DNA from: Rostratula benghalensis
Taxonomy: Eukaryota > Chordata > Aves > Charadriiformes > Rostratulidae
Assembly (NCBI GenBank): GCA_013399305.1
Contig: VXAI01000013.1
Location: forward strand, 5,825,136 to 5,889,135
Length of the DNA stretch: 64,000 nucleotides
Reading direction: 5' to 3'
The position numbers and the translations under genes were made by a program. Within the stretch, counting starts at the first letter, position 1; each line of letters opens with the position of its first letter. This document shows, in pieces, positions 46,240 through 59,437 of this stretch. The notes under the pieces were generated by a model. That model was not told where the DNA came from, ran no database searches, and saw only the letters and a list, made by a program, of their open reading frames with translations.

Positions 46240-46960
46240 AGAGCAGCCCTGAGGAGAAGGGCTTGGAAATGATGCTGGATAAGAAGCCCAACATGAGCTG
46301 GCAATGTGTGCTGGTAGCTCAGAAAGCCTACTGCATCTTGGGCTGCATCAAAAGAAGCATGGCCTGCGGGTCATGGGAGGTGATTCTACCCCTCTCCTCT
46401 GCTCCTCTCCTCTGCTCTCCTTTACTCCTCTCCTCTGCTCTCATGAGACACCACTTGGAGTATTGTGTCCACAACACAGGAAGGACATGGACCTATTGGA
46501 AGGGGTCCAGTGGAGTGGCACGAAAATGATCAGAGGGCTGGAGCACCACTTCTATGAAAACAGGCTGAGAGAGTTGGGGTTGTTCAGCCTGGAGAAGAGA
46601 AGGCTCCAAGGACAGCTTATAACAGCCTTCTAGTACTTAAAGTGAACCTACAGGGGAGATGGGGAGGGACTCTTTATCGGGGAGTATAGCGATAGGATGA
46701 GGGGTAATGGGTTTAAATTGAAAGACAGGAGATTTAGGTTAGATACTAGAAAGAAATTCTTTACTGTGAGGGTGGTGAGACACTGGAACAGGTTGCCCAG
46801 AGAAGTGTGGATGCCCCATCCCTGTAAGTGTTCAAGGCCAGGCTGGATGAGGCCTTGAGCAACCTGGTCTAGTGGGAGGTGTCCCTGTCCATGGCAAGTG
46901 GGTTGGAACTCAGTGATCTTTAAGGTCCCTTCCAACTCTAAGCATTCTATGATTCTATGA
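46240..46960 (+). mobile_element. CR1 LINE, ORF2 end plus 3' UTR, with internal minisatellite
   Basis: Starts near AGCAGCCCTGAGGAGAAGGG. It has the ORF2 remnants K-P-N-M-S-W-Q and RLRELGLFSLEKRRLQGQLI, continues through the 3' UTR (AGGTTGCCCAGAGAAGTGTG) and ends ATTCTATGATTCTATGA. The segment 46385-46441 is an expanded CT-rich array not expected in the family. Confidence 0.94.
46385..46441 (+). repeat. CTCTCCTCTGCTC minisatellite within CR1
   Basis: Three to four imperfect copies of a unit near CCTCTCCTCTGCTC, with a TTTACTCC variant, in place of the single short CT-rich spacer usually found between GATTCT and the ATGAGAC/CCACTTGGAGTA motif of CR1. Confidence 0.85.
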
Positions 46961-49606
46961 TCATCACAGTTGAATACCTACTGGTGGACAGAAATAGGGA
47001 TACAAGATAAGACCATGTAAGTTTTAAACTCTAAGCAGTGACAGAGTATAACACTGCTTCTCACAATAGCAATAATGAGTAGTACAGAAATAATCAGAGG
47101 TCTGGTTCATATTTTCCTTTGTTTCTCCCTCATCTATTATTTCATGATTTAAACTGATGAACCCTGGGACTTATGTTACAGAGGAAAGACAACAGAAAAG
47201 AGAGATGGATTCTTTACTTTTACTTAATTTGTTGCCCTCCATTTTTCATCAGCTTTTGCTTTCACAGTGATACTTTTATAAATATGGATTGGACACATAT
47301 AGGAGATGAACGATATCCCCTCTGTGTGGACTGTTAATAATGGATTTGCCTTATCAAAAATGTTATTGACTTACCGCTTCAAAGTGTTAAGTGATTTCAA
47401 GGGGTATTTTAGAGCAAACACATATCTAAGATATGAGAAATAAGGCCATGAAAAGAATATAGGTACTTATACTGGGACAAAGTTTAAATTTAGATACCAA
47501 ATCAATACTGCTCCGAACACCAAACTCTAGAGCTATTATTACTTTTTTTTAATCTCTTTATTTCTGTTTCACTAGATTGTGCATCCAAACTGGATGAACA
47601 GAGGAGATGGAGCTCAACAAACCTCAGGATGCTTCATACCATTAATATCTACAGTGTTCAGCTTATTACCCAAAGTAGCACAATGTAGTCTCTAATCCTC
47701 CAAGGCAGAATAATGATTTCAATTTACATTCTGGATGAGTGCACTACTGGCCCAATGAGGGAAGTTCTGCCAATACTAATCTTGTGAATATTACCCTAGC
47801 TCATATTACAAAGGCCATGACATAGCATATTGCATTCTAGGGAAACATTTCGGTCGTCAAAAAAATGTATGGTTTAAGTTTACATATTACTGAGTAGAAG
47901 ATCACATTTCTGCTTCATCTTGATCTTCACTGAAAAGACTTTTGGGCTTTGTGTTTTTCCCCTCCAAAAGTCCCAATTACCCCCATAACCTATACGTGAT
48001 CAGTGTCATAAAGTTTATAAAAATTCTTCAGATAGAAAAAACCTCAGACTTTAATGTGTGAAATTACTTGTCAGGATAGTTACAACTATGGAGAAACAGT
48101 TTTGGCTTCCAGGTTTGGGCTTACACAATTATAATGCCCGTCTTAGTGATTTAATTGCTTGTGGGCTTTCCAAAACTGGACTGCTTGCCAATGTCTAGGT
48201 CAACTGTTCAAAAATTAAATTATACTGGTTATGCTAAAAAGAGTCAGTTCACAGACTAGCTGGATGGCCACTCCAAAAGACTTTAATAAGCATTTAAGCC
48301 CTCAAAGTTCAACACCAATAAAAGAACTTGCTTTAAATCAGCAGGAGCCAAATACAGTTATCCCACAGATTTTTTTTTGGCACATAAATGGTGACAGGGA
48401 AATGAATGCAATATATTTTCTAACTGTAGGGTGTATTTCAAATATTTCAAATAGAGCAACCAGAATCAACAAAAATTTTGAGTTGCTTTGCAACTAGATG
48501 CATTCAGGCAGGCCAAAAGAATCTCTATATTGTTTAGCATCTATTTGCCACTTTTGTATCTAAGTATCGGCATTCTGGCACTGTATTCTGTGCATTGTGT
48601 GCATGTGCACACAAAGACGATAATATGTACGGTATAAACACAGACAAAAATGGATTTTCCTGAGAAGAATACCATAAGAGATGGCTGAGCACTAGCCTGT
48701 CTTCAGCTGGATTCTGGTATGTTAATCTTCCCTGTTCCTCATCTAAAATATGTTGGACTACTTAGCCCTTATTAAAACTAACTTAGAAGACAAATAAGAA
48801 AAATTCTGATGAAACGTTTTGTTTTGGTTTATAAACCAATTTTTTTCACCTTTTTTTTTAATTTTAACATAAAATTCATGCTTCCTTCACATCTACAGTC
48901 ACAGAAACATTGCTCAGTAAATAACCAAAAAGCAATTGAGTGAGAAAAATGTTTTGTTTTTTCACTTTATCCCCATAGAAAAAAAACCACATCAGATAGC
49001 GTGAACTACAGTTGTTGAGATACAATGGAAAACTGTAATCACTATTATTAATACAGTAGCTGTCTGGTGATTTTTCTTACTAGGAGTCAGTCTGATAATG
49101 ATTCATAGTCAGACTAAGTGAATTACCAAGGAAAAGGCGTAGGAGGATAAATGCCAATGGACAGCTTTCTTTCAATATAGCAACTGTTTGCTGTTCCTCT
49201 TCTCCTTTCATTTCCCGATACAACTGGCCATTGCAGGTCAGTTTGACAATATAAAATGAAACATTTCTATGCCACAGAAATACAGATTATCACTGATGCT
49301 CCATTTGCAGTGCATTCAATGGGACAGCTGTTTAGACTAGAAGGATTATGAGAAAAAACTCAGTCAACCTTTTAAGATACCTCTTTTCTGTTATTCTCAT
49401 CCCATTGCTCCTGAATTTGCATAGAAGTGCTGCTAGAGAATAATGTAGCAGTATATATAATAAAAACTTTCCAAGTAATTTTTTATAATTAACGTGGTGT
49501 TAAGATCTAAGCCGTATTTTTCAAGTAAGTATTAAGAAAGGAAATTTGGTACTGTGCCACATGGGAAAATGTCCAGTAAAAAAGAAAAACATTCTGAGCA
49601 AAAGCT

Positions 49607-50710
49607 CAGCTCGAATTGAAATTGGCGAGACATGTCAAAAAGTACAAGAAAGGGTTCTTCAGGTGCGTCAAAACCAGTCAGAAACAGGAGGAAAATATTG
49701 GCTCGCTATTAAACAGGAGAGGTGAATTAGTCACCAACAACACTGAAAAGGCAGAGATTCTCAACATTTTCTTCACTTCTGTATTTACCAGCACTGTTGG
49801 GCGCCAGAACTTGGGAATAAAAATCCAGGTTGATGCAAACACAGACTCACTACCAGTGAAGGAAGAAGTTGGTTTGTAAACAGTTACAGGAGCTTGTCCT
49901 GTACAAATCAGTGGGCCCTGACACCCACCTGAGGGTGTTAAGAGAGCTGGCTGGTGTTGTTGTGAGATCACTCTCCATAATCTTTGAGAAGTCATGGAGA
50001 TCACGAAATGCTCTAGAAGACTGGAAGAAGGCTAATGTCACCCTCATCTACAAGAAGGGCTTAAAGGAGGATCTGGGAATTTATAAACCCATCATTCTTA
50101 CTTCAGTCCCTGGGCAAGTTATGGAGTTAATCCTCTTGGGAACTATCACAAGTCAAATGAAGCACATGATTGGGAAAAGCTAGCACAGGTTCACTAAGGG
50201 TAAACTGCTCGACAAACCTGATCACCTTCTACAATAAAGTAACCTACCCATCTGATGTAGAGCAATCAGTGCACATTGTCTACCTGGATTATTTCAGGGC
50301 TTCTAATATGATTTTTCCACAGCCTTTTTCCTAGAGAAACTGATGTGTTATGGTCTAGACAATTGGTCTGTGTGGTAGGGAAGTGGAAACTTAGGAACGG
50401 GGAGCTACCATGCAGGAAGACGTAGATGCACTGGAAGAGTGAGCTAACAAAAACCTTATGATCAATAAGGACAACTGCAAGGTCTTGCACCTGAGAAAAC
50501 ATAATCTAGGACTGCAGCACAGGTCAGGATCTACCCAGCTGGGGAGCAGCTCGGTGGAAAGGGACCTGGGGATTCTGATGGACAACCAGCTCGATGTGAG
50601 CTAACAATGTGCTACTGCAGCAAAGAAAGCCAACAGGATGCTGGCTTGCATCAACAAGGGCATCACCAGCAGACATAAAGAAGTCATTATCCCACTATAC
50701 TCAGTGTAGA
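49607..50710 (+). pseudogene. CR1 LINE ORF2 reverse-transcriptase pseudogene
   Basis: Decayed CR1 ORF2. Recognisable pieces include NRRGELVTNNTEKAEILNIF and [25 protein letters not shown] (an RT domain motif) and [18 protein letters not shown] (the CR1 version of N-Y-R-P-I-S-L-T-S). Later come remnants near W-I-L-M-D-N-Q and a lysine/asparagine-rich end. Frames change several times and stop codons interrupt, so it is inactive. It stops abruptly at about 50710 without the CR1 tail. Confidence 0.88.
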
Positions 50711-51179
50711 CTCAAAGCTTGCACCAATTCTAAACAGACCAGCAAAATGCACTTTCAAGGACCATCAGCTGGAGCAAAGAAAGAGAAAATAATAATCCAA
50801 TTCAAGTGCAGCATTTAGAATCTGTCTGGTAAGTGATATTTTATGTAGTCCCAGGAGATGAGCACAATGAAACCCATCTTCAACATCATGAAACCTCATT
50901 TTTACCAGAGTATGGGTCACCATGTAAGTCTAATGAATGGCGCTATGACAGTCGTCACTTTTAAGTCCTTATTGCTACAAGGTAGACTCTGCTGTTTTCC
51001 AGAAATTATGTTCCATGGCAGAATCAGAAACAAAATGCAACAATGAATTTTAAAAGAGAGCATGTAATTTCCTCCTTCTCAGCTTCTCAACAGACCAACA
51101 GATCTAACAATATGTGCTTTCAGTGAGAAAATCTAGGTGTTTTCCTTTTCTCTCCTTTTGTGGTATGACCCCCATCCTT

Positions 51180-51264
51180 CTTCCACTCCACTGCACTTCC
51201 CCCGTTCCCTCTTTCCTTCTTTCTTCCTTTCCTTCCTTTATTCCCTTTTTCCTCCTTCCCTCCT
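51180..51264 (+). repeat. pyrimidine-rich (TTCC/TTTC) tract
   Basis: About 85 bases almost entirely C and T, built on TTCC, CTTT and TTCTTCC units. It is purine-rich on the PTPRZ1 transcript strand. Confidence 0.85.
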
Positions 51265-53142
51265 GGACCATTAAATGTTAGCTGGCGGTTTGTTTACTTC
51301 CAGGAAAAGTGCCGTGGCAGTATACCAAGGGGCACTTCTTCCTGTTACCAAACACATGCATTATTATGTTGCTATAACCTAGGAAAATAACTTCTGTCAG
51401 TACTTGCCTATTTAGAAGAATAATATGTCTCATAAAGGCCACAGTCATAAGTTCTGATCCAAAGCCTGCTGAAGTATATAAATAAATCACAAGCAGGTTC
51501 TCTGGGCTTTGGATCAGACTGACTGTGCATGCATAAAAAATCACTACTAAACACTAGTGGACCTGAGGATGCAAAAATCACACAAATAGCCATGAAAAAA
51601 TGTTGGCATTTACCCTTGAATAGCATTTATTTCAACTGTAGAGAATAACATAAAGATCCTGAAAAGCAAGGACTACACAGAAAAAAACCAAAGCAAGACA
51701 AATAAAATGATAAAAGACTACTGGATTACATCACTGGCCAGTCAGTCCCAGCAGACAACTTACCCTAATGTCCAAAAGGACAGAGAAGTAATTCTGGTTT
51801 TTTGCTCCCCAGGTTCTCATTTTTACAGAGCTTCAATTTTTATGAAATGAAGCTCCTCTGTATCTCCAAAAGAACAAAATACCATAGGAAAGTGGGATTT
51901 CTTTTTAGCATCTTTTAGCAGGATTTGGTATCACACTTGTATGGGAACTTCAATACATATTATGTTTGCATAATGGTAAGGATAAGAGGAAGTGATGGGC
52001 AGGAATTTATTACACAGTATTATATTGAGCCAAATGGATTTCTTACACAGAACCATAGCTGTATGTCTCCTTATCTACACAATTTTTTATCACATACAAT
52101 TTTCACTTTGGAAAGCCAATTCTAGTTCATAGAATGGCTCTTTAGAAAGTACTTTCCAATAGCAAAAACTTTAATTCTTTCCCTTCCCCCCTCCAAATAA
52201 AAGAAATTCCTTTGAAAAAAGGTAAAAATCACCCTTCTCTTAATGTGCCACAAATCTTCCTGCACTAATGGTATTACTTTATTTGGACTAAGAATAATTT
52301 CAGTGTTACCAGTACGTTTCCATTTTGTTCACAGACTTTGTAACAAAAACTTTCAGAACTGCCGTAGCAATGCCAACGGATGTATGACTCTTATAATAGT
52401 CCATGTTAAATAATATTATTACGTGATTAATCTTTTTTGAGACTATCAGATCCTCAAAAACACTCGTTACCAACTCTTCCACTGAGTGAGGTTTTACCCA
52501 GCCTTGAGAAGATAACAGTACTATGTAATTTACACAGTAGATTTTTCCTCTGAGTATTTTTTCCACAAACACCTTATGTCTTTTTTACCTTCAGATCTAT
52601 GTATCTTGGGACAATTGTGTTTTCACATCTGTCTCAGACAGCCCGTAAGTTCTTGTCCTTCTGTGAGTCCTGTAGTGATAAAATTGGCCTAAAATGTCTT
52701 GCAGTGTTAGAAACACTGCTTTTTGCTTCATATTTTCTGAAGCTAAGAATTAAGTGATTGCATTGCTTTTATTGAAAAAAAAGAAACTGTTGCCTAACTG
52801 ACTCCTTCTGAGGCAAATGTTCATAGTGGGGATTCCAGTTTCATATCAATATTGCTTTAAATTCACTAAACTATTTAATGGCTAAGTACCTACTTTCTCT
52901 TTTGTTCATTTTATCTATGGCTAATACACAGAATAATCACTTTCAGGAAGACTTGTGCCATCATTTTTATTTTTCTTTTCTCTGTGAAGAAAAAAATATA
53001 TTCTCCTTTTATTTCTAGACATAGGGAAGTAGAAGAGGATTAGAAGAGTATGTTACTTTGTTTCCTCACATTTTTATCCAGGGATCAAATATGCAGGGTA
53101 CTTCTTACTACCTGCAAATATAGTTTTTATTTCTTTATACTC

Positions 53143-53194
53143 AGCAAACCACTCAAGGAGGTAGCCTCCCACAGCTAAGCAAACCACTCAAGGA
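53143..53194 (+). repeat. 17-bp direct repeat, 35 bp apart
   Basis: AGCAAACCACTCAAGGA occurs at 53143-53159 and again at 53178-53194, separated by GGTAGCCTCCCACAGCTA. A small local duplication. Confidence 0.95.
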
Positions 53195-54283
53195 TCTAGC
53201 ATACTTTATCACAGTTGGACAAATGTAAGGCGTGTTTCTTGGACCATTTATCCATTTTATGCTGGTTACTATGGCAGGAGCAAGAGGAACACATGGTATT
53301 CCAGACACATTAACATCATTTAACCACCAAACCTCTCCCCAGTGCAGAGGAGCAATTATCTTCTGCCACAGAGTTATGCTACTATTTGCTTAAAGGGAAT
53401 TAGCCAGTCCTAAGAGTGGATTGGATGCAAACAAGTGATTTTATTACCAAGTAATGCACTTCTAGATTTGTGGAGGGCTTCTGTATAAGCAGATTAAGTT
53501 TTAGTGAAATTTTATCTACTTCTGCTTCACCTTTCATTTTCCCTTTTGGTGGAAAGTATGAATTTTATGCTCAGGACAAAATTTATGCTACCCTAAACAT
53601 GTTATCGTGAATGTAAATGTAATTTTGTTATGTTATCTTAAAAAACACAATTACAACCACTTAATTACTCTAGAGTAAAAATTCTCTCTGACAAGACTCT
53701 TCTCTGTTCAGTCTGCAAGGAATTGGACATCGGTAACTGAAGAAACCCAAGTCTGTAAGCTGTTAGGACAAAACTTCCCCAATTCATGCCTATTGTGCAG
53801 CTAAGTGAAATGCAGTTAATCAGGCTGAAAACACCAAGCCACAGTAGAGTTCACAGGTTCTCAAATTTTTGCCAGAAGCTCCCCAAATACTCTTATCAGG
53901 ACTTGTGCCCTGAGGCACTGTCAGTTTGACTAAGCTGAGCAACCAAAATCAAAATCCATTTTGGGTTCATTGACTAGTCATCCCTTGCCATGATCTCCCA
54001 CAGCACAGACCTTACTGGCACGCACTTTAGTGACCCTCAGACTGTGCAGCCACCAGCACCAAGATGAAAACAAAGCTCTGCAGCTGTGCCTCCTGCCATT
54101 CAAGAACATTCAAGTGCATGCTCATTTTAATATAATATCCCAGCAACTGCAGCCAGGCAGTGTATTTGGAAGAACAGGAATTAAATATCCTCCTCAGCCA
54201 AGAAAAAACCCTAAATTACATGATCCATATTTTGCATTTCCCATGGCAAGGCCTGAGAATATTGAAAAGGAAAGGAGAGCAGG

Positions 54284-54331
54284 TCATAGAATCATAGAAC
54301 CCCTAGATTGGGAGGGATCTCACCCTGCCAG
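54284..54331 (-). mobile_element. very short CR1 tail fragment
   Basis: TCATAGAATCATAGAACCCC followed by GGGAGGGATCTCACCCTGCC resembles a reversed CR1 3' end. Only about 50 bases are recognisable. It lies inside an otherwise long plus-strand open frame (54030-54488), which argues against that frame being a gene. Confidence 0.7.
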
Positions 54332-55061
54332 TGACATGGGGAAGCTAAAAATTCAAGAAACATTTGGCTGTAAGAAGATAAGGATGGGGAAGGCTGATAT
54401 TGTAGCCCAGCAGCTGGAGCATTCAGTAGGGAAAGGGTGGCACAAATGGGCTGAGACAGGCACCTTTCTGCTAATCGGTGGATTCTGAGGTAAGTGATTT
54501 CCCCCTTGGGTTTTTTAGGTGCCAAATGTAGGTGACTGTCCTCGAACTGTGAACTTAAGAGAAGATATATGGTCCCTATGATTCCTCTGTCATCAGCTCT
54601 TTTACAACGGGACATGTTAAACCTTTGTGCACTTCAGAAGGCTACACAAATTACTGCAGAATAACTGCCACATTTCAAATTTGCACCTTAGAATATTCCA
54701 CATGTAGCTTTCACCGACACATGTAACCCTTAAATCTTCTATGGTATTTGTCTGGTGTTCTGGTTCTCATTTGAACTGGTCCTCAGTCCCACAGCCACGT
54801 GGACAGCCAGCTATCTGGTCACAGAATGTACTGACAGTCATAAAACACCATGTATATCACTAGTCTGTTGATATAAATAAATCATATTTCTGTGACAAAT
54901 CAAACATCACTATTATTAAAGCAATTAGAGCAAGTAATTGTTACAAATAACTAAATATAATAAATTTCTACTTCTTTTATATTTGCTATTTCCATCACCA
55001 TCACAATGGCATATGTGATACGGCATTTAGCACCAAACAGCCCTGCATGCATTAAGAGATT

Positions 55062-55295
55062 TCATAGAATGCCAGCTTGGAAGGAACCTCAAGGATCATC
55101 TGGTCCAGCCTTTCTTGGCAAAATCATGGTCTAGACAAGATGGCCCAGCACCCTGTCCAGCTGAATCTTAAAAGTGTCCAGTGTTGGGGAATTCGCCACT
55201 TCCCTGGGGAGATTTATTCTGGTATTACAAGGCTGATTGTTCTCATTGTGAAAACTTTTACTCTTGTGACCACAGCCACAGCTCCTCTAGTGCTT
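55062..55295 (-). mobile_element. CR1 LINE 3' fragment
   Basis: Plus strand: TCATAGAATGCCAGCTTGGA, AGGATCATCTGGTCCAGCCT, CCTGTCCAGCTGAATCTTAA, then a decayed 3' UTR. It is more diverged than the other copies and has a shortened tail. Confidence 0.88.
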
Positions 55296-55453
55296 AAAAT
55301 CTATATCAAACTATGATGTCTAATTTCTGTATTGTCAAAAAAGCAACTCAGAATACATATGAAAAATAATAATCAGGACAATCGGAAAAGAAAACCCTAC
55401 TTAGTTTATGCACTGTATAAATCAACAACTTACTGTTTTAAAACATTTGTTTC

Positions 55454-55468
55454 TTTTTTTTTTTTTTT
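55454..55468 (+). repeat. poly-T run of 15
   Basis: Homopolymer tract; no attached retroposon is recognised. Confidence 0.85.
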
Positions 55469-56515
55469 CTTCTGGAAGAACTTCTCTTGTGCTTACTAAG
55501 TGCACTCTACACCACAGTGTACATGTCACAGTCTCCCAGGACTCTCATTCCTGGAGGACCTGTGTATGACTTCTTCCTAACCAGGGTAACTGTGGATGAC
55601 TAATATAGGCATTGATTGCAACTGGGTTGGAAAGAGTGGCAAAAGATGATGATGGCTAAAGAACAGATACAAGGCCAAAGTTTCTAGCTAAGGCATATCG
55701 CACAGGCAAGGCATACTAAAGTCCAAGTACTGAATCTGTACCTCTTGGTATAGTTTTGAAGATATGAAAAGATTAGTCCCACTCCTGAATGACTTGTATG
55801 ACATTTACACAGAGATTTCAAGATGAAGGTCCTGATCAAAAAAATCTGTGGGTGAATTATACGATTCTTCTGCATCAATTCTAAGATATGGAATAACATA
55901 TGAGATCAGAAAAAGGTGGGAGTTCGGGGGTGGGAAAACACAGTAAAAGTACTATGTAAATGAAAGTTTCTGAGAAAATGCAGAGACAGTTTCTTGCATA
56001 CATAATTGTGAACTCCTTTTTTTAAAAAAAATAATTTCTCTCTGCAGTAGGCAGCAACAACCTTTCCCTTAATCAGAATCAGCTTTATTTTGGAATAATA
56101 CCCAGAATCTCTTGTTTCCAGTACAGCCTACCTCCTTGTGGGGAAACATCAAATCTAGAAGACTCAGTGAGTGGAGTTTCCATGGAATTGTTTCTGCAAA
56201 GAAAAGATGTTTTTGACTTCACAGAAAATACTGCCAGTCTATGACTGTGAGTCACAGAGATCTTTTGAAAATGAGGGTTTTTGTCTGTACTGACTCTTTA
56301 CTTTCCCAATATCTTGTCACACTGCAGTTCTGAAAAATAACTCCTTGACTGGTGGTTGGACTGGACTTCAAAACACTTAATCTGTGGAGACTTGTCATAC
56401 AAACGTGTACTGAGACTCATTCACTCTTGTCATCTTTTAGCTTGCCATGTTCTTGTATTTCCTTTTTTTCTCCAGTTTAGTAATGATCTGTCTTTTGTGT
56501 GAGACTCTTATTGAG

Positions 56516-57210
56516 AATCACAGAACCACAGAATGCCTGAGGGTGGAAGGAACCTCTGGAGATCATTGTTCAATGCTCATGCTCAAAGAAGGTCATCTAC
56601 AAGTAATTTCCCAGGACCATGTTTAGACAGCTTTTGTATATCGCCAAGGGCGGAGACTCCACAGTTTCCCTAGCCAACCTGTGCCAGTGCTTAGTCACCC
56701 TCAGAAGTAAAAAATGTTTCTTTATGTTCAGAGAGGTCCTCCTGTGCTTCAGTTTGTGCCCACTGCCTTCACTGGACTCTCTCCAGTATCTTTATGTCTC
56801 TCTTGTACTGCAGAGCCCAGAACAGTACTCCAGGTGTGGCCTCACCAGGGCTGAGTAAAGAGAAAGGATCACCTCCCTTGACCTGCTTGCAGTACTCCTA
56901 ATACAGCCCAGGTTATCACTAACCTCTTTCTTTGCTATAAGGGCACATTGTTGGCTCATGTTCAACTTGACATCTACCAGGACTCACAGGTTCTTTTTTT
57001 GCAAAGCTGCTTTCCAGCTGGTTGCCCCCAGCTGGTGCCCGGGTCTGTTCCTCCTCAGGTGCAGGTCTTTACACGTTTGTGGAACTTCATGAAGTTCCTG
57101 TCAGTCCATTTTTCCAATCTCTTACCAGTTTTATATCACTAGCAAACTTGCTGAGGCTACCATTGGCCCCATCATCTAGAACACTGATGAAGGTATACAG
57201 TAATAGTTGT
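56516..57210 (-). mobile_element. CR1 LINE, 3' UTR plus ORF2 end
   Basis: Plus strand begins AATCACAGAACCACAGAATG and continues in reversed CR1 order: CCTAGCCAACCTGTGCCAGT, AACAGTACTCCAGGTGTGGC, AGGGCACATTGTTGGCTCAT, GTTCCTCCTCAGGTGCAGGT, GTGGAACTTCATGAAGTTCC, AACACTGATGAAGGTATACA. It is the longest ordered minus-strand copy here. The right edge is approximate. Confidence 0.93.
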
Positions 57211-59364
57211 TTCCCATTGTGTGGGACCTTGTAAAGAAACAATAATATGGACTGGTAAAGCCAAGACAGAAAGAAGACTTCTTCACCTGCATGCAGGAGC
57301 TTAGAGTTCCTGGAACATTTCAAGTGTCCTGCATGGGCACCCTGGGCACCCCATCTCATTTATGGGATCCACAAAACTTGGGGATGAGTTGTGCATACTA
57401 TTCCACAGGTTGGAAAATTATATTCCATGATCACATTGGCCACATCCATAAGTGAAGCCTGAAGAGCACTGTCCTCGCCAGCCTCTGCGCTGCCACCCTG
57501 TAATATTAGCACCAACACTCCAAAGCAGAATACTGATGGATGCCGAGAGGGACCCACGGTACTAGCATTCAGCCTCACGTTAAGAAGGGATTTAGTTGAC
57601 AATTGTGTCCTTGTCTCTCTTCTTAGCTGAGCAGAATTTAATTAAAACACATTTCCTGAGAAAGCTTGATCACTGTTCAAATAATCCCCAGCTTGCAGCC
57701 CCAGAGTACTAAGGGAGCTTTACTCCCTGCCCTCTGTGCTCCGGTACCATCTGACTTGACTTGACTGCAGCTGTGCATCTGCATAAACTCAAAACTCACC
57801 CCTTCGGCTTAGGTATGACAAGTCCCTGTTCTGTAATAAGTAGAGCCCACTGAAAGACTGTAAGTATGATCTTGCCTTTAAATTGGTACATAATGCAATT
57901 CGGTATTAGGACAAAATCTTAGTGGCATAAAATAAATATTGCCATTACACATTCCACAATAGTTCCCTTGTTAATGCTGCTGCTGTTGATTGCTGAAAAT
58001 TTGGCCGTTGCATTTCTCCAGATGTGCTACTTAAATAGCCATTTAGAACTGAGAATCTCCATCCTCTCTGCCTTACACAATTTTATGGTTCTCATCCTTA
58101 TACATACTGGGCATTTGATGGAGCATCAATATGTAAGATCTTACCCTATTTTAATAGGGTTGGAAACCAAAATGTTTCTTTACAAATATTGCAGGAAGCA
58201 AAGTGACATCAGTAGTATAGCACTGTCGTCTTTGTATCCGGCTGGGATTGAAATGGTGGTAGCTGACAGAAAACAAATTTGCCAGTTTTCAGCTGTGTTG
58301 GTCTAATGAGTGCTTAAGGGATACCTTATGAAGCAGCCAAAGAAAGGGAGGACTTGCATTCAAGAAGGGCGATTAGTGTTGTGGGTTCCCGTGAAGCATT
58401 AACTTGACAGCCATGCACAAGTCAACAGTATTTTTGTTCTCTCCTCTCCGCTGGGGGTATTCTTTCAAAGAGGGTCATTGGTCTGCAAGTCTGGCATCTT
58501 CTTACATTGTTTAAAACTATTACAAGACCCCCATTAGAATAATAGGTCCTGACATATATTTCCTAATTTGCTGTATGATATAACTACTGTGGACATCTGT
58601 AATCATACTCCGACTGCTGCTTTAGAAAGAGGTTTTTAAAAAATTGCTCCATTGATCTGAGATGTAATCTGCATCTGTGATGGTATAAACAATATGTCCT
58701 GTGGGATGATGATGACAGCATTAATATTTTATTAATAACTCCTTGCACAGCCTCCTACATGAGCTGTGGAATGTAAAAACAACCTTCATTGAAGTAGAGG
58801 ATGAAAAATAAGAAGTGGATATATAAATAACCTTTAAGAAATATTTAGCCATTTCAGCATTTCATAACCTGCATTTCTGTTTAAGATTTTGGCTTTCAAA
58901 CTGCAGGTCTGCTGCCCTGCACAGCGTTTAAAGGATGCTTGCTGCCAACTTGAAACCTGTTCAGTCATTTTCAAGAAAGAAAATCAGATTACTCAGTTTG
59001 AGGGATCACAATTGTCAGCCTTTGAGGTTTGACAATCACATTGCCTAAAGGATGTTTTTCTCCTGAGCATCCATATGCTCTCCAACAAAAAGGAAAAAAC
59101 TGAGAGGGAAAACTCACTGCAGTCTTTGGCCACCTCTGAGGCAGCGTGCAGGCTTAATGTAATACATCTAGTGCAATTGGTGAAAGAAGCTACACAGCTG
59201 AAGATAAAAGGACTTGCAGGAGGGAGTTCCAGTGTCCATTAATTAAGTGGCTCTCTCTCTTCAATTACTATATTGAAGGCGGGCACCTTTCAAAGGGCGT
59301 TCCAATCTGTCCAGTTCAATTGGTTCTCTCTTAGTGGTAATGAGGGTGATGGTCACAGATGATA

Positions 59365-59437
59365 TACCAGCTGGCTCAGTGGTACGAGCACTGGGTGAGG
59401 AAGCAGTGACTGGAACTCTTGGGTTTATTCTTCCTGA
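59365..59437 (+). mobile_element. probable MIR/CORE-SINE relic with tRNA-like head
   Basis: CTGGCTCAGTGGTACGAGCA followed by CTGGGTGAGGAAGCAGTGAC and TGGAACTCTTGGGTTTATTC resembles the tRNA-derived head of MIR-type SINEs (an A-box-like TGGCTCAGTGG and a decayed B box). GCTC at 59374-59377 can pair with GAGC at 59386-59389 as a D arm, but no anticodon or acceptor stem forms. It is a fossil, not a tRNA gene. Assigned from remembered consensus. Confidence 0.4.

Noticed and set aside
54030..54488. 152-codon plus-strand open frame
   Set aside because: It contains a reversed CR1 tail fragment at about 54284-54331, has no recognisable domain and no splice or promoter support.
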